51,325 nucleotides of DNA, from NCBI GenBank assembly GCA_031280645.1, contig JAITGL010000052.1, positions 1 to 51,325 on the forward strand, given 5' to 3'. This DNA is from Tannerellaceae bacterium (GTDB lineage: Bacteria > Bacteroidota > Bacteroidia > Bacteroidales > Tannerellaceae). Below the pieces are notes generated by a model. That model did not search any database, was not told the DNA's origin, and worked only from the letters and a program-made list of their open reading frames with translations. Within the stretch, counting starts at the first letter, position 1. Every line of letters starts with the position of its first letter. This document shows, piece after piece, positions 25,958-35,160 of the stretch. A program made the position numbers and the translations under genes.

Positions 25958-26966
25958 TAAAGTAATGGATATGCTTTTTGCTTGCGATTACATATATAAT
26001 AATCGGAGCCCCGATAAGCGGGGTTACCGCATTGAGCGGCAAAACCGTTCCGCTGCCCGGAACAACCATCAGCATATTGCAAAGCAAAGCCACACAGGCC
26101 CCAGCCAGCAAAGTAACGGGCAATAACCTCCGATGGTCGGACGACCTTAGCGCAAGGCGGGCAACATGAGGCACGGCCAAGCCTATAAACGATACGGGCC
26201 CGCAAAAAGCCGTTGTAACAGCGGCCAGAAAGCCCGTGCATAGCAAAATTAACATCCGCACCCTTGGCACTCTAACTCCAAGATTGGCGGCATAAGTTTC
26301 TCCCAAAAGCAAAGCGTTAAGCGGCTTGATAAGCAAAACCGAAAATACAAGACCGGCAATTGCACATGCGGCAAATAAAGGCAACTGCCCAAGCGATACC
26401 GACGAGAAATTGCCCATCCCCCACATCACATACGAATGTACCCTGTCGGCCGTAGCGTAATAATTCAAAACCGAAATTGCCGACGAGGCCAAATAGCCTA
26501 TCATTATTCCGATGATTAGCAACATAACGCTATTGCGCACCTTCGACGAAAAATAAAGAATAAGAGCCATAACCGCCGTAGCCCCTGCAAAAGCCGCCGG
26601 AATAACGGTCATATATCTCCCAAGAAAATATTGCCCCGAATTGCCTGTTAATAAAATCACGGCTGCCACCCCTAAATTAGCCCCGTCGCTAATTCCAAGA
26701 ATAGAAGGCCCGGCTAAAGGATTACGGAAAAATGTTTGCAACAGCAAGCCGCTCACGGCAAGCGACGATCCTGCAAGTGCGGCAGTCGCCGCCTGAGGTA
26801 AACGCGACTGAATAACTATACTTTGCCAGGCAATACGCTCAATCTCCTTGCCGGACAAAATCTTCACAACGCTGTCGAACGGAATATACACCGCGCCGTA
26901 AACCAAGCTTGAGGCAAAAAGAAGAAGAAGCGCGAGGCCAAGTATGGTGCAAAGGCCTGCTCTCAA
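25947..26966 (-). CDS. FecCD-type ABC transporter permease
   Basis: A 339-residue inner-membrane permease of the BtuC/FecCD family. Conserved segments are LPQAATAALAGSSLAVSGLL, FFRNPLAGPSILGISDGANL and GPVSFIGLAVPHVARLALRS. The start is a TTG at 26966, directly after the pfkA stop (TAATTG); no ATG is available near the expected N-terminus, and the signal-like first helix begins immediately. Its 3' end overlaps the ATPase gene. Direct attachment to pfkA suggests translation reinitiation after that gene. Confidence 0.9.
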   Translation of the reverse strand: MRAGLCTILGLALLLLFASSLVYGAVYIPFDSVVKILSGKEIERIAWQSIVIQSRLPQAATAALAGSSLAVSGLLLQTFFRNPLAGPSILGISDGANLGVAAVILLTGNSGQYFLGRYMTVIPAAFAGATAVMALILYFSSKVRNSVMLLIIGIMIGYLASSAISVLNYYATADRVHSYVMWGMGNFSSVSLGQLPLFAACAIAGLVFSVLLIKPLNALLLGETYAANLGVRVPRVRMLILLCTGFLAAVTTAFCGPVSFIGLAVPHVARLALRSSDHRRLLPVTLLAGACVALLCNMLMVVPGSGTVLPLNAVTPLIGAPIIIYVIASKKHIHYFNEG

Positions 26967-27947
26967 TTAAATGGATGTGATTCGGAGAACGTTTAACAGG
27001 TCGCGATTAATAGGCTTCTCGTTGCGGATAGCTTTTGAGAAAGGAACATAAACAATCTGCTCGTTTTGTATGCCTATCATCACATTCCGCTGATCCTCCA
27101 TCAAGGCGTCGATAGCCGCTGACCCCATACGGGTTGCCATTATGCGATCCTGAGCCGAAGGGGACCCTCCGCGCTGAAGGTGGCCGAGGATGGTTACGCG
27201 AACGTCGAAATTAGGATATTCTTTCTTTACCCTTTCGGCCACTCCCATCGCTCCGCCGGTTACTTCGCTTTCGGCTACAAGTACGATACTGCTGTTTTTC
27301 GATTTACGCAATCCCTGCTCTATCATTTCCGAAAGCTGATCTTTCTCCATCGAGAGTTCGGGAATAATTGCAGCCTCAGCGCCCGACGCAAGCGCGCCGT
27401 TAAGGGCCAGGAAACCTGCATCGCGCCCCATGACTTCAATAAAAAACAAACGCTCGTGCGAGGAGGCCGTGTCCCTAATCTTGTCAACGCACTCCATTAT
27501 GGTGTTAAGCGCGGTATCATATCCGATGGTAACATCGGTGCCGAACAAATCGTTGTCGATAGTTCCCGGAAGACCAACAACGGGCACGTTAAACTCCTGC
27601 GCGAAAATGCGGGCGCCGCTCAAGGTACCGTCGCCGCCTATGGTTACAAGCGCGTCGATACCTTCTTTCAGTAAATTCTCGTAAGCCTGCATGCGACCTT
27701 CGGGAGTTTTAAATTCCATGCAGCGAGCGGTCTTAAGGATTGTTCCGCCGCGCTGAATAATGTTGCTAACGTTCTGCGTTTTGAACTCGACTATCTCTCC
27801 GGATATTAAACCCTTGTAGCCGCGATAAATTCCCTTTACTCTCATTCCGTTATAGATGGCCGATCGAGTCACCGCTCTGATGGCGGCGTTCATTCCGGGG
27901 GCATCGCCGCCCGAGGTTAAAATTCCTATACATTTAATAGCTGACAT
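26967..27947 (-). CDS. pfkA: ATP-dependent 6-phosphofructokinase
   Basis: Phosphorylates fructose 6-phosphate to fructose 1,6-bisphosphate, the committed step of glycolysis. 326 residues from the ATG at 27947; the longer frame to 27977 starts inside the promoter. Motifs: [13 protein letters not shown] (12-24), GGDGT (104-108, the Gly type that marks ATP rather than pyrophosphate as donor), PGTIDND (127-133) with catalytic D131, and MGRDAGF. Length fits the bacterial PfkA group. It leads an apparent operon with transport genes, an unusual pairing. Confidence 0.95.
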   Translation of the reverse strand: MSAIKCIGILTSGGDAPGMNAAIRAVTRSAIYNGMRVKGIYRGYKGLISGEIVEFKTQNVSNIIQRGGTILKTARCMEFKTPEGRMQAYENLLKEGIDALVTIGGDGTLSGARIFAQEFNVPVVGLPGTIDNDLFGTDVTIGYDTALNTIMECVDKIRDTASSHERLFFIEVMGRDAGFLALNGALASGAEAAIIPELSMEKDQLSEMIEQGLRKSKNSSIVLVAESEVTGGAMGVAERVKKEYPNFDVRVTILGHLQRGGSPSAQDRIMATRMGSAAIDALMEDQRNVMIGIQNEQIVYVPFSKAIRNEKPINRDLLNVLRITSI

Positions 27948-27974
27948 AATACCTTTTTTTTGTTTTTTTCCTCG

Positions 27975-27982
27975 CAAAGATA
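27975..27982 (-). promoter_or_regulatory. -7 element for pfkA
   Basis: TATCTTTG on the minus strand fits TAnnTTTG and ends 28 bp before the ATG at 27947. It overlaps the alternative start at 27977 and therefore rules that start out. Confidence 0.6.
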
Positions 27983-28116
27983 AGCATTGGGAGATTAGAA
28001 TCCAGCGCCGGGCGTTTTCGTTGCAGCTTTCTACAATGAATAGAAGGTTTAAAGTTGATTTTCCGAAGGAACAGGCGCCAGCCTTTAGCCTTAATCTGCC
28101 GCCCCGTTCTCAATAA

Positions 28117-28153
28117 CAAAAGAGCCGCCGAACTCAATAACAGTCCGGCGGCC
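28117..28153 (-). terminator. Rho-independent terminator of the BspA-like gene
   Basis: On the minus strand GCCGCCGGACT pairs with AGTTCGGCGGC (one mismatch) around GTTATTG, followed by TCTTTTG. It lies 28 bp after the stop at 28181. Confidence 0.75.
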
Positions 28154-28180
28154 CAATTATTAGCTCTGTTAAAGCAATCG

Positions 28181-31099
28181 CTATTTCACAACAGCCTTAA
28201 CCACCCTCTTGCCGGCCGCAACAATAACCGATCCGCGGGCGCTAAGACTAACATACAGCTCTCCGCCGGCAGCTTTACCCTTATATAAAAGCTGCCCCGA
28301 AACATCGTATATGCTCAACTCCTCGCCGGAGGTAAGGCCGGTAATTTGCAAGCCCCCGTTAAGCGGAAGTACAACGAGCGCAACGTTATCGGCAGCCTCC
28401 GCGCCCATCTGCGGCGTAACCGTTACGATAATCGAGGCCGATACGCCGCTGCCGTCGTTGGCCGTAGCCGTGATGGAGGCCGTTCCGATAGCAACGCAGG
28501 TTACGAGACCGCTGGAGCTTACCGTGGCGACGGCGTTGAGGCTCGACGTCCATGTTACGGTGGCGTCGGTGGCGTTGTCGGGGGTTATTGTCGCTGAAAG
28601 TTGAGCCGTAGAGCCGGCCGCGCCGGTTAGCGATCCGGGAGCGATGGCGATGGCCGTTACGGGCGTTACTATCGGATCGGGATCAACAGGGATGTAGGGC
28701 TCGGTTACGGTTACCGGTATCGAGGCCGATTTGCCGCTTCCGTCGTTGGCCGTGGCGGTAACCGTAGCCGTTCCCACGCCGGCGTAGGTTACGAGACCGT
28801 TGGCGTCTACCGTGGCGACCGAGTTGTCGCTCGACGTCCATGTTACCGTTTTATCGGCGGCCGACGCCGGGGTTACCTCAACCGAGAGCTGGGCGGAGCC
28901 GCCTACCTCGCCCGACAGGGAGCCTGGGGTAATGGCGATATTCGATACGGCTACCGAGCGGGTTACTGAGATTGTTACTTTTAACTCGCTTAAGTCGGTG
29001 ATTGGGGATTCGTCGTCAGTATCAAGGTTCTTTAGCGTAAGGTTGAAATCCGAAAGGATTATTTCGTAATCGCCATTCGCTGCCGCATCCGATAATGTGA
29101 AGCCGATGTCAAGTATCCTGGTAATTTGGGTTGCGCTTCTAAGGCTTGGCGTTATTATCTCGTCGGGATCGGCAGTTACGCCGTCGGCGATGGTAAGCAG
29201 CCAGGCGTTGGCTTCGGGAGCTTCTTCAACGGTAATGATATAAGGAGGAGAAAGGGCCTCTACAAGCTTGGTGCGGCTCTCGTCGAGGCTGATTCCTTCG
29301 GGGAACAGCGCTTTAAAGGAGCCCAGTATCGTAGAGTTCGACGGGATGGTTAGCGACAGGGCTATGCCGCCCCCGGCGTCTGTAACTTCGGGTTCGGCCG
29401 TAAGCGTTTCAAGCTCCTCTATCGTAAAGTCTTTCCATATATCGGCCGATGAATACGCCGAGGCGGTTCCGGGAGGAACATGCAGCGTTGCGTCGGCATG
29501 GATGCCGGTAAATGAGCCTTCCCCGGGTATAACGGGGGTTTGCCAGCGCACCGTTACGTCTTTAAGGGAGCTGCAAGCGCTAAACGCCGCCGCCCCTATA
29601 CTGTTAACGGCGGCGGGAATGGTCACGGCCGACAAAGCCGAGCAATTCAGAAACGCCTGCCGATCAATACTCGTCACACTTTCAGGAATATTTATTGCAG
29701 CTAAGGAGGTACAGCGGTAAAACGAGTATTCCCCGATAGCCGTTACTCCCTCCGGGATCGTTACAGAAGTCAGAGAGGAGCAGTTTGCGAACAGGTTGGG
29801 CGGAATAGAAGTTACGCCCACGGGCAGCGTAACCGAAGTTAAACCGCTACCTGCAAAAGCGTATGCCCCCAGAGTCGTAACATTCTTCAAGTCGATTGAA
29901 GCGAGAGACGTGGCGTTATAAAATGCGCTGTATTCTATTTCGGTAAGGCTCTCCGAGCATACTACCGAGGTAAGATAAGCGTCAATACATGAAAACGCGC
30001 TATGCCCGATAACGCTTACTCCTTCGGGAACCGTAAAGCTTGCCATGTTCTTCCCCACCGGATACATTACCAGCTTGCTCCAGTCGCGGGTGTAAAGAAC
30101 ACCCATATATGAATCGTACGCCGTATTGCTATCATCAACCGTAATGGTTTGCAACCGGCTGCAATAGGCTGCAATTCCCTCTCCGATACTTGTAACGCCG
30201 GCCGGTATGTTCAGCGAGTTCAGCGACAGATTGTAGGCAAAGGCGTAATTGCCGATGGTCGTCAAGCTTGAAGGCAGGGTTATGGCGCCTATACTGCTGC
30301 ACATGTAAAACGCCTGGTCGCCAATAGACTCCAGCCCCTCGTTAAGGGTTACCTGGTAAAGCGCTCTACATTCGCTGAAAGCGCCGTTCCCGATGCTTTT
30401 AACGCTTGCCGCGATATGCACCCTCTCTATATACTCATTATGCTCAAAAGCCTCATTGGCGATACGCTCAACGTTCGACACGCTAAAAACGTCGTCGGTT
30501 TTCTTTGCAGGATAGAGAAGCAAGGTTTTGCTGACAGTGTTGCAGAGTACGCCGTTATGCGCCGTATAAACAGTATTCCCCGCTTCCACAGTAACGGTCT
30601 CCAGGTTGACGCACTGGCTAAAAACCGATTCCTCCAGCAAGGTTAACGTTGCCGGAAGCGTAATCGCGGTTAAGCCCCGGCAGCTGTTAAAGGCAGACGA
30701 TTTTATCGTTTCCACCTTGTCGAGGTTAATTGAATTTAATTTCTCGGCATACGAGAAAACGCCCCTCTCGATAACGGTTACGCTCTCGGCAACGGTGGCG
30801 GTAAGGAGCTCCCCACAATCAGCAAAAGCATAGTCCCCGATACTCGTCACCCCCTCGCCGATAACAACCGATTTGATTTCCGATCTGAGATTATTCCACG
30901 GGCATTCTGCCCTGGCAAACATAGACGGCATGGCCTCGGGGCCGCCCGTCGCGCTTACAGTCAACACGCCGTCGGCGTCCAAAACCCATTCGAGCGAAGT
31001 GTTTTCAATTGTTCCTCCGCCAAGGTCGGATTGCCCCCACCCCGTTGCAGCGCCGAGGAAAAGAGCGCATACAGTAAAAAAAGTAATCGTTGATTTCAT
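28181..31099 (-). CDS. BspA-type leucine-rich-repeat surface protein with Ig-like (BIG2) domains
   Basis: A 972-residue exported protein. After a signal peptide (MKSTITFFTVCALFLGAATG) come many LRR_5/BspA-type repeats from about residue 60 to 560, with consensus like SVTSIGDYAFxxCSSLxxVTIP. A linker region follows, then two BIG2-type Ig-like domains (about 712-795 and 808-897; GTATVTATANDGSGKSASI and GTASITATANDGSGVSASI). The last 75 residues (LSIYDVSGQLLYKGKA ... VIVAAGKRVVKAVVK) look like a Por/type IX secretion C-terminal sorting domain. BspA relatives bind host proteins or other bacteria. The two BIG2 coding segments are close DNA duplicates. A terminator follows the gene. Confidence 0.88.
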   Translation of the reverse strand: MKSTITFFTVCALFLGAATGWGQSDLGGGTIENTSLEWVLDADGVLTVSATGGPEAMPSMFARAECPWNNLRSEIKSVVIGEGVTSIGDYAFADCGELLTATVAESVTVIERGVFSYAEKLNSINLDKVETIKSSAFNSCRGLTAITLPATLTLLEESVFSQCVNLETVTVEAGNTVYTAHNGVLCNTVSKTLLLYPAKKTDDVFSVSNVERIANEAFEHNEYIERVHIAASVKSIGNGAFSECRALYQVTLNEGLESIGDQAFYMCSSIGAITLPSSLTTIGNYAFAYNLSLNSLNIPAGVTSIGEGIAAYCSRLQTITVDDSNTAYDSYMGVLYTRDWSKLVMYPVGKNMASFTVPEGVSVIGHSAFSCIDAYLTSVVCSESLTEIEYSAFYNATSLASIDLKNVTTLGAYAFAGSGLTSVTLPVGVTSIPPNLFANCSSLTSVTIPEGVTAIGEYSFYRCTSLAAINIPESVTSIDRQAFLNCSALSAVTIPAAVNSIGAAAFSACSSLKDVTVRWQTPVIPGEGSFTGIHADATLHVPPGTASAYSSADIWKDFTIEELETLTAEPEVTDAGGGIALSLTIPSNSTILGSFKALFPEGISLDESRTKLVEALSPPYIITVEEAPEANAWLLTIADGVTADPDEIITPSLRSATQITRILDIGFTLSDAAANGDYEIILSDFNLTLKNLDTDDESPITDLSELKVTISVTRSVAVSNIAITPGSLSGEVGGSAQLSVEVTPASAADKTVTWTSSDNSVATVDANGLVTYAGVGTATVTATANDGSGKSASIPVTVTEPYIPVDPDPIVTPVTAIAIAPGSLTGAAGSTAQLSATITPDNATDATVTWTSSLNAVATVSSSGLVTCVAIGTASITATANDGSGVSASIIVTVTPQMGAEAADNVALVVLPLNGGLQITGLTSGEELSIYDVSGQLLYKGKAAGGELYVSLSARGSVIVAAGKRVVKAVVK

Positions 31100-31159
31100 T
31101 GAAAAATTATTTTTAAAGAATTATACAATAAGAAAATTAGCCGTTAATACATATAAGAC

Positions 31160-31180
31160 AAGCAGCGCGTTCAGCTGCTT
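31160..31180. repeat. Inverted repeat between array A2 and the BspA-like gene
   Basis: A perfect 7-bp stem AAGCAGC/GCTGCTT with a 7-nt loop. It has no T-tract, so it is not a standard terminator. It would lie in the leader of the BspA-like transcript if that starts beyond array A2. Confidence 0.4.
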
Positions 31181-31190
31181 TGAAAAGCGA

Positions 31191-31666
31191 TTTGAAGGTT
31201 AAAACAGCCCCTGCGCGCCCTGCGCTTTACATTTTTAACATTAAAACGGGGCGCCATGGGTCTCCCCCAGGTTTTTTGAACGTTCAAACAGGTTGAATGA
31301 AGCCTCCGGCAACCCGTTTGAACGTTCAAACGGCCTCTCGCAACCCTTTTTCGACCTGTTTGAAGGTTCAAACGGGCTTTTACAGGGCTCATCGAGGCCG
31401 TTTGAAGGTTAAAACCGGCTTTCGGAGGGCTCTTGGGAGCCGTTTTAATGTTAAAAATGTAAATTGAGAGGCTCGTTGAGCCCGTTTGAACGTTCAAACA
31501 GGTTGAACGAGGTCTCATTGAGGTTTTTTGAACGTTCAAAAGATCCGGTTGAGAGTTTGCCGGCGTTTTTTGAACGTTCAAAATATCCGTCTGGAAGCTG
31601 TACGGATCGTTTTGAAGGTTAAAACCGCTTTGCGCAGGTACGGGCGAACCGGTTTGAAGGTTAAAA
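31191..31666 (-). repeat. Array A2: 42-bp phased palindromic repeat array
   Basis: Twelve 14-bp cores start at 31191, 31233, 31275, 31317, 31359, 31401, 31443, 31485, 31527, 31569, 31611 and 31653, every step exactly 42 bp. Read on the minus strand, their variants follow the same order as array A1: of eleven aligned positions six are identical and five differ by one base. Both special AT-type cores, one in each orientation and five units apart, coincide. The 28-bp spacers share little with those of A1. The minus strand is open through the array as 14-residue units (FNLQTGS, LNVQKTS), a by-product of the period. Beyond 31666 only a decayed unit (near 31695) is seen. Confidence 0.92.
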
Positions 31667-32077
31667 CCGGCTCGCGGGGGTCGGTCGGGCCGCAGCGATT
31701 TGCAGCGGCGCAAAAAAATACGCTTCGCGGCCTGGCCGGAGCGTTTATCTGAAGTGAAATAAGGCGGATTGGAGAGGGAATAATTAACGTTTATCCCGCA
31801 TAGTGGATATGTTGAGGGGGGGTAGCGCCCAAGCGTCCCGCCGGGATGGGGGAGAGGGCTGATTTATCGCGGTATTGTTGCTTTAAGGATAACATCTTAT
31901 TCGTTTAAATATTTATCGGATGCAAATATAAGGGAATATTTGCGAGTGCAAGTTTTTTGTGCACAACATTGCGTTTTTTTTGAGCGAGGATACAGTTAAT
32001 GCAGGTAATCAAGCCGCGGCTTATTTTACGCCGACAGTTATCATCTATTGTAACAAGGCGGTTTTTAGCCCCCGCTT
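31667..32077. other. Intergenic stretch between array A2 and the MalY-type gene
   Basis: No gene is seen. It contains a minus-strand -7 box (31923-31930), an inverted repeat GCAAATAT/AATATTTGC around it (31922-31943), a run of seven G (TGAGGGGGGGTA near 31813) that recurs near 43828, and GC-rich sequence from 31667 to 31860. Confidence 0.6.
31923..31930 (-). promoter_or_regulatory. Possible -7 element reading toward array A2 and the BspA-like gene
   Basis: TATATTTG on the minus strand fits TAnnTTTG, with CTTG (complement of 31949-31952) 18 bp upstream. No gene lies between it and array A2, so a transcript from here would carry the array in its leader. Confidence 0.4.
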
Positions 32078-32107
32078 TTTGCGTTTAAAATAAAAGGCAT
32101 ACCTTTG
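32078..32107 (+). promoter_or_regulatory. Promoter of the MalY-type gene
   Basis: TTTG at 32078-32081, 18 bp, then TACCTTTG at 32100-32107. The start codon is 28 bp downstream at 32136. Confidence 0.7.
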
Positions 32108-32135
32108 ACGCTATTCAATGAAAAAATTATAAAGA

Positions 32136-33323
32136 ATGAAGATGGAACACACCCAATATAATTTTGACGAACCAACCGACAGGCGCGGTACCGACTCGCT
32201 TAAGGTCGACTTAATGGAGGCTCGCTTCGGAAAGGCGGGCCTCATACCGTTATGGGTGGCCGATATGGAGTTCCGCTCCCCTCCGTTTATTGTAGAAGCG
32301 CTTCGCCGGCGCTGCGACCATTCGATATTCGGTTACACTTTTGCTTCCGACGCCTATTACGAAAGCATAACAGGGTGGCTTGAGCGCCGCTACTCGCTCA
32401 GGGTAGATAAAGAATGGTTAAGTTATATTCCCGGCATTGTAAAAGGCATAGCTTTCGTTATAGATTGCTTTACCCGGCCGGGCGACAAGGTGATAATACA
32501 GCCTCCGGTATATACTCCGTTCCGCAGTATACCCGAAATGCAAGGCCGGGTTATTGTCGAGAACCCGCTTCGCCTCGACAACGGCCGGTATGAGATGGAT
32601 TTCAACCATCTTGAAAGCATTATCGACAGCGCCTGCAAAGTATTTATCCTTTGCAGCCCCCACAATCCGGGCGGCATGGTGTGGAGCCGCTCAACCTTGT
32701 CGAAACTGGCCGAAATATGCTCCCGCCGCGGCGTGCTTATAATATCCGACGAGATACACGCCGAAATGGCATGGCCGGGCGCCTCGCACACGCCCTTCCT
32801 CTGCGCGTCGGCCGAGGCGGCCTCCTGCTCGATAACCTTCATGTCGCCCAGCAAGACGTTTAACATTGCGGGGATAGTAAGCTCGTACGCCATTGCGCCC
32901 GACGACGCCCTCCGCTCGCGCTTCTTTTCATGGCTCAAGGCCCGCGAGCTCGACCAGGGCAACTTATTTGCCTACGAAGCCACCAAGGCGGCCTACGCCG
33001 AAGGCGAAGACTGGCTGCGCCAGATGTGCGATTATGTTACAGGCAACGTAAACTACATCGACAAGTATTGCAGGGAGGAGATTAAGCCGATAAAGGTATA
33101 CATGCCCCAGGCATCCTTCCTGGTATGGCTTGATTGCCGCGGCCTCGGCCTCGGCCAGAAAGACCTTGTAAGCCTCTTCCGCGACCGCGCAGGCCTTGCG
33201 CTTAACGACGGCGCCATGTTCGGAACCGGCGGCGAAGGCTTTATGCGCCTCAATGCAGGATGCCGGCGCCAAATAATAGCGCAGGCCATGGAGCAATTGA
33301 AAGAAGCGGTTAAAGGGCTTTGA
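32136..33323 (+). CDS. MalY/PatB-family PLP aminotransferase (cystathionine beta-lyase type)
   Basis: A 395-residue fold-type I PLP enzyme of aminotransferase class I/II. MalY/PatB features are the N-terminal PLWVADMEFRSPP (about 38-50), IQPPVYTPF, CSPHNPGGMVWS and SDEIHAE (204-210), with the Schiff-base lysine K240 in MSPSKTFNIAG. Such enzymes cleave cystathionine or cysteine to pyruvate, ammonia and a thiol; some instead act as regulators. The exact substrate is not readable. An in-frame ATG at 32142 is an alternative start. The SlyD-like gene follows after 58 bp. Confidence 0.9.
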   Translation: MKMEHTQYNFDEPTDRRGTDSLKVDLMEARFGKAGLIPLWVADMEFRSPPFIVEALRRRCDHSIFGYTFASDAYYESITGWLERRYSLRVDKEWLSYIPGIVKGIAFVIDCFTRPGDKVIIQPPVYTPFRSIPEMQGRVIVENPLRLDNGRYEMDFNHLESIIDSACKVFILCSPHNPGGMVWSRSTLSKLAEICSRRGVLIISDEIHAEMAWPGASHTPFLCASAEAASCSITFMSPSKTFNIAGIVSSYAIAPDDALRSRFFSWLKARELDQGNLFAYEATKAAYAEGEDWLRQMCDYVTGNVNYIDKYCREEIKPIKVYMPQASFLVWLDCRGLGLGQKDLVSLFRDRAGLALNDGAMFGTGGEGFMRLNAGCRRQIIAQAMEQLKEAVKGL

Positions 33324-33381
33324 AAATAAAGGCAAGCACATATCCATCCATATAAATATTAATTCATAAAACTCGAACTTA

Positions 33382-33930
33382 ATGAGAATTACAGCAAATA
33401 AATTCGTATCGGTCATATACGACCTTCACGTAGGCGAGGGCCTGGAGCGCGAGCTTATGGAAAGAGCTACGCGCGAAGCCCCCATGAGCTTCATTTCGGG
33501 GAGCGACATGCTAATTCCGGCATTTGAAGAGAAGCTTGAAGGGCTGAAAGTGGGCGATAAGTTTAAATTCACGCTCATCCCCGCCCAGGCATACGGCGAA
33601 TATAATGAAGAGCATTTCATGGAAATCCCCAAATCGGCCTTCGAGGTAGGCGGACAGTTCCGCGCCGACGTTGTACAGGAGGGCAAGATCGTTCCCATGT
33701 ACGACGATAAAGGCAGCAGGCTAAACGGCTCTGTAATGGAAGTGAGAGAAAACACCGTAATGGTAGACTTCAACCACCCCCTCGCCGGCGAAACCCTCCA
33801 CTTCAACGGCGAAGTAATCGACGTGCATATCCCCACCCAGACAGAGATCGACGAGCTTGCAGCCGAGGGCAGCGAATTTGGCGACAGCTGCGGCGACGGC
33901 TGCGGAGGAGGCTGCGACTGTTGTAACTAA
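33382..33930 (+). CDS. SlyD-like FKBP-type peptidyl-prolyl isomerase
   Basis: A 182-residue cytoplasmic FKBP with a SlyD-type inserted chaperone flap. The start YDLHVGEGLERELMERA (17 residues) and LIPAQAYGEYNEEHFMEIPK, with VMVDFNHPLAGETLHFNGEV, are typical. The C-terminus, about residues 168-182, is rich in cysteine and glycine (CGDGCGGGCDCCN), a metal-binding tail comparable in position to the His/Cys tail of E. coli SlyD, which binds nickel. aroC starts 3 bp after its stop. Confidence 0.9.
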   Translation: MRITANKFVSVIYDLHVGEGLERELMERATREAPMSFISGSDMLIPAFEEKLEGLKVGDKFKFTLIPAQAYGEYNEEHFMEIPKSAFEVGGQFRADVVQEGKIVPMYDDKGSRLNGSVMEVRENTVMVDFNHPLAGETLHFNGEVIDVHIPTQTEIDELAAEGSEFGDSCGDGCGGGCDCCN

Positions 33931-33933
33931 GCG

Positions 33934-35004
33934 ATGCAAAACACTTTTGGCAACATATTTCGGCTCACAACCTTCGGCGAGTCTCACGGCCCCGCCATCG
34001 GAGGCGTTATCGACGGATGCCCGCCCGGCATAGCCGTCGACTACGACTTCATACGGCGCGAGCTCGACCGCCGCAAGCCCGGCCAATCGGCAATAACCAC
34101 CTCCCGTAAAGAAAGCGACGCGGTTACGTTCCTTTCAGGCATATACGAAGACCAAACCACAGGCGCCCCGATAGGCTTTACCATTGCCAACGAAAACACG
34201 CGTCCGCAAGATTACGACGACATCCAAAGCGCCTATCGCCCGTCGCACTCCGATTACACCTATCAGATGAAATACGGCATCCGCGACCCTCGCGGAGGAG
34301 GCCGGTCGTCGGCCCGCGAAACGGCGGCCCGCTGCGTAGGCGGCAGCATTGCAAAGCTGGGCCTTAAAGCCCGCGACATACACGTATGCGCATACACCTC
34401 CCAAATAGGCCATATCCGCCTTGAAGGATCATGGTTCGACCACGAGCTTTGCTTGACCGACGAAAACTCCGTACGCTGCCCCGACGCCGACACAGCCGCC
34501 GAGATGGAAGCCCTGATCCGCAAAGTAAAATCGAAAGGCGACAGCATAGGAGGCATAGTAAGCTGCGTAATCTACGGCGTTCCGCCCGGCATCGGCGAAC
34601 CGATATACGGCAAGCTCCACGCCGCATTGGCCCACGCCATGCTATCAATCAACGCCGCCAAAGGCTTTGAGTACGGCGACGGATTTGACGCCGCCCTCTA
34701 CAAAGGCTCGGAGCACAACGATGCGTTTTACTCAAGCAACGGTCATATCGGCACAAGCACAAATTATTCGGGAGGAATCCAAGGCGGAATATCAAACGGC
34801 GGGGAGATATATTTCCGCGTAGCCTTTAAAGCCGCCCCCACCATATTAATGGATCAGCAAACGGTGGATATTGACGGCAATAGCAAAATATTGAAAGCAA
34901 AAGGGCGGCACGACGCCTGCGTGGTTCCGCGGGCGACGCCGGTTGTGGAAGCTATGGCGGCGATGACTGTTTTTGATTATTTGCTGCTTCAGCGGATGCG
35001 GTAG
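33934..35004 (+). CDS. aroC: Chorismate synthase
   Basis: Converts 5-enolpyruvylshikimate 3-phosphate to chorismate, the last step of the shikimate pathway, using reduced FMN. 356 residues with the signatures [20 protein letters not shown] near the N-terminus, [15 protein letters not shown], and [27 protein letters not shown] occurs in the C-terminal part, as in the family. Length is normal. It is close behind the SlyD-like gene (3 bp), so the two share a transcript. Confidence 0.96.
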   Translation: MQNTFGNIFRLTTFGESHGPAIGGVIDGCPPGIAVDYDFIRRELDRRKPGQSAITTSRKESDAVTFLSGIYEDQTTGAPIGFTIANENTRPQDYDDIQSAYRPSHSDYTYQMKYGIRDPRGGGRSSARETAARCVGGSIAKLGLKARDIHVCAYTSQIGHIRLEGSWFDHELCLTDENSVRCPDADTAAEMEALIRKVKSKGDSIGGIVSCVIYGVPPGIGEPIYGKLHAALAHAMLSINAAKGFEYGDGFDAALYKGSEHNDAFYSSNGHIGTSTNYSGGIQGGISNGGEIYFRVAFKAAPTILMDQQTVDIDGNSKILKAKGRHDACVVPRATPVVEAMAAMTVFDYLLLQRMR

Positions 35005-35019
35005 TTTATCGCAAATATA

Positions 35020-35027
35020 TATCTTTG
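35020..35027 (+). promoter_or_regulatory. -7 element for parA-parB
   Basis: TATCTTTG fits TAnnTTTG just after the aroC stop, about 134 bp before parA. No TTTG stands at -33. Confidence 0.4.
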
Positions 35028-35160
35028 CAAATATCAGCTACCAAAATATACCTGTAACATAGGATAGATACCGCTGGCGGCACAAAGATGCAAAGAGAGA
35101 GATTAAGGACAATCGGAATATGTGTAGCTTTATACGAAACAATAATATTAAAATTATTTT

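Noticed and set aside
35005..35160. parS site near parAB
   Set aside because: I looked for a TGTTTCACGTGAAACA-like palindrome around the operon and saw none. The array cores are also not parS-like.
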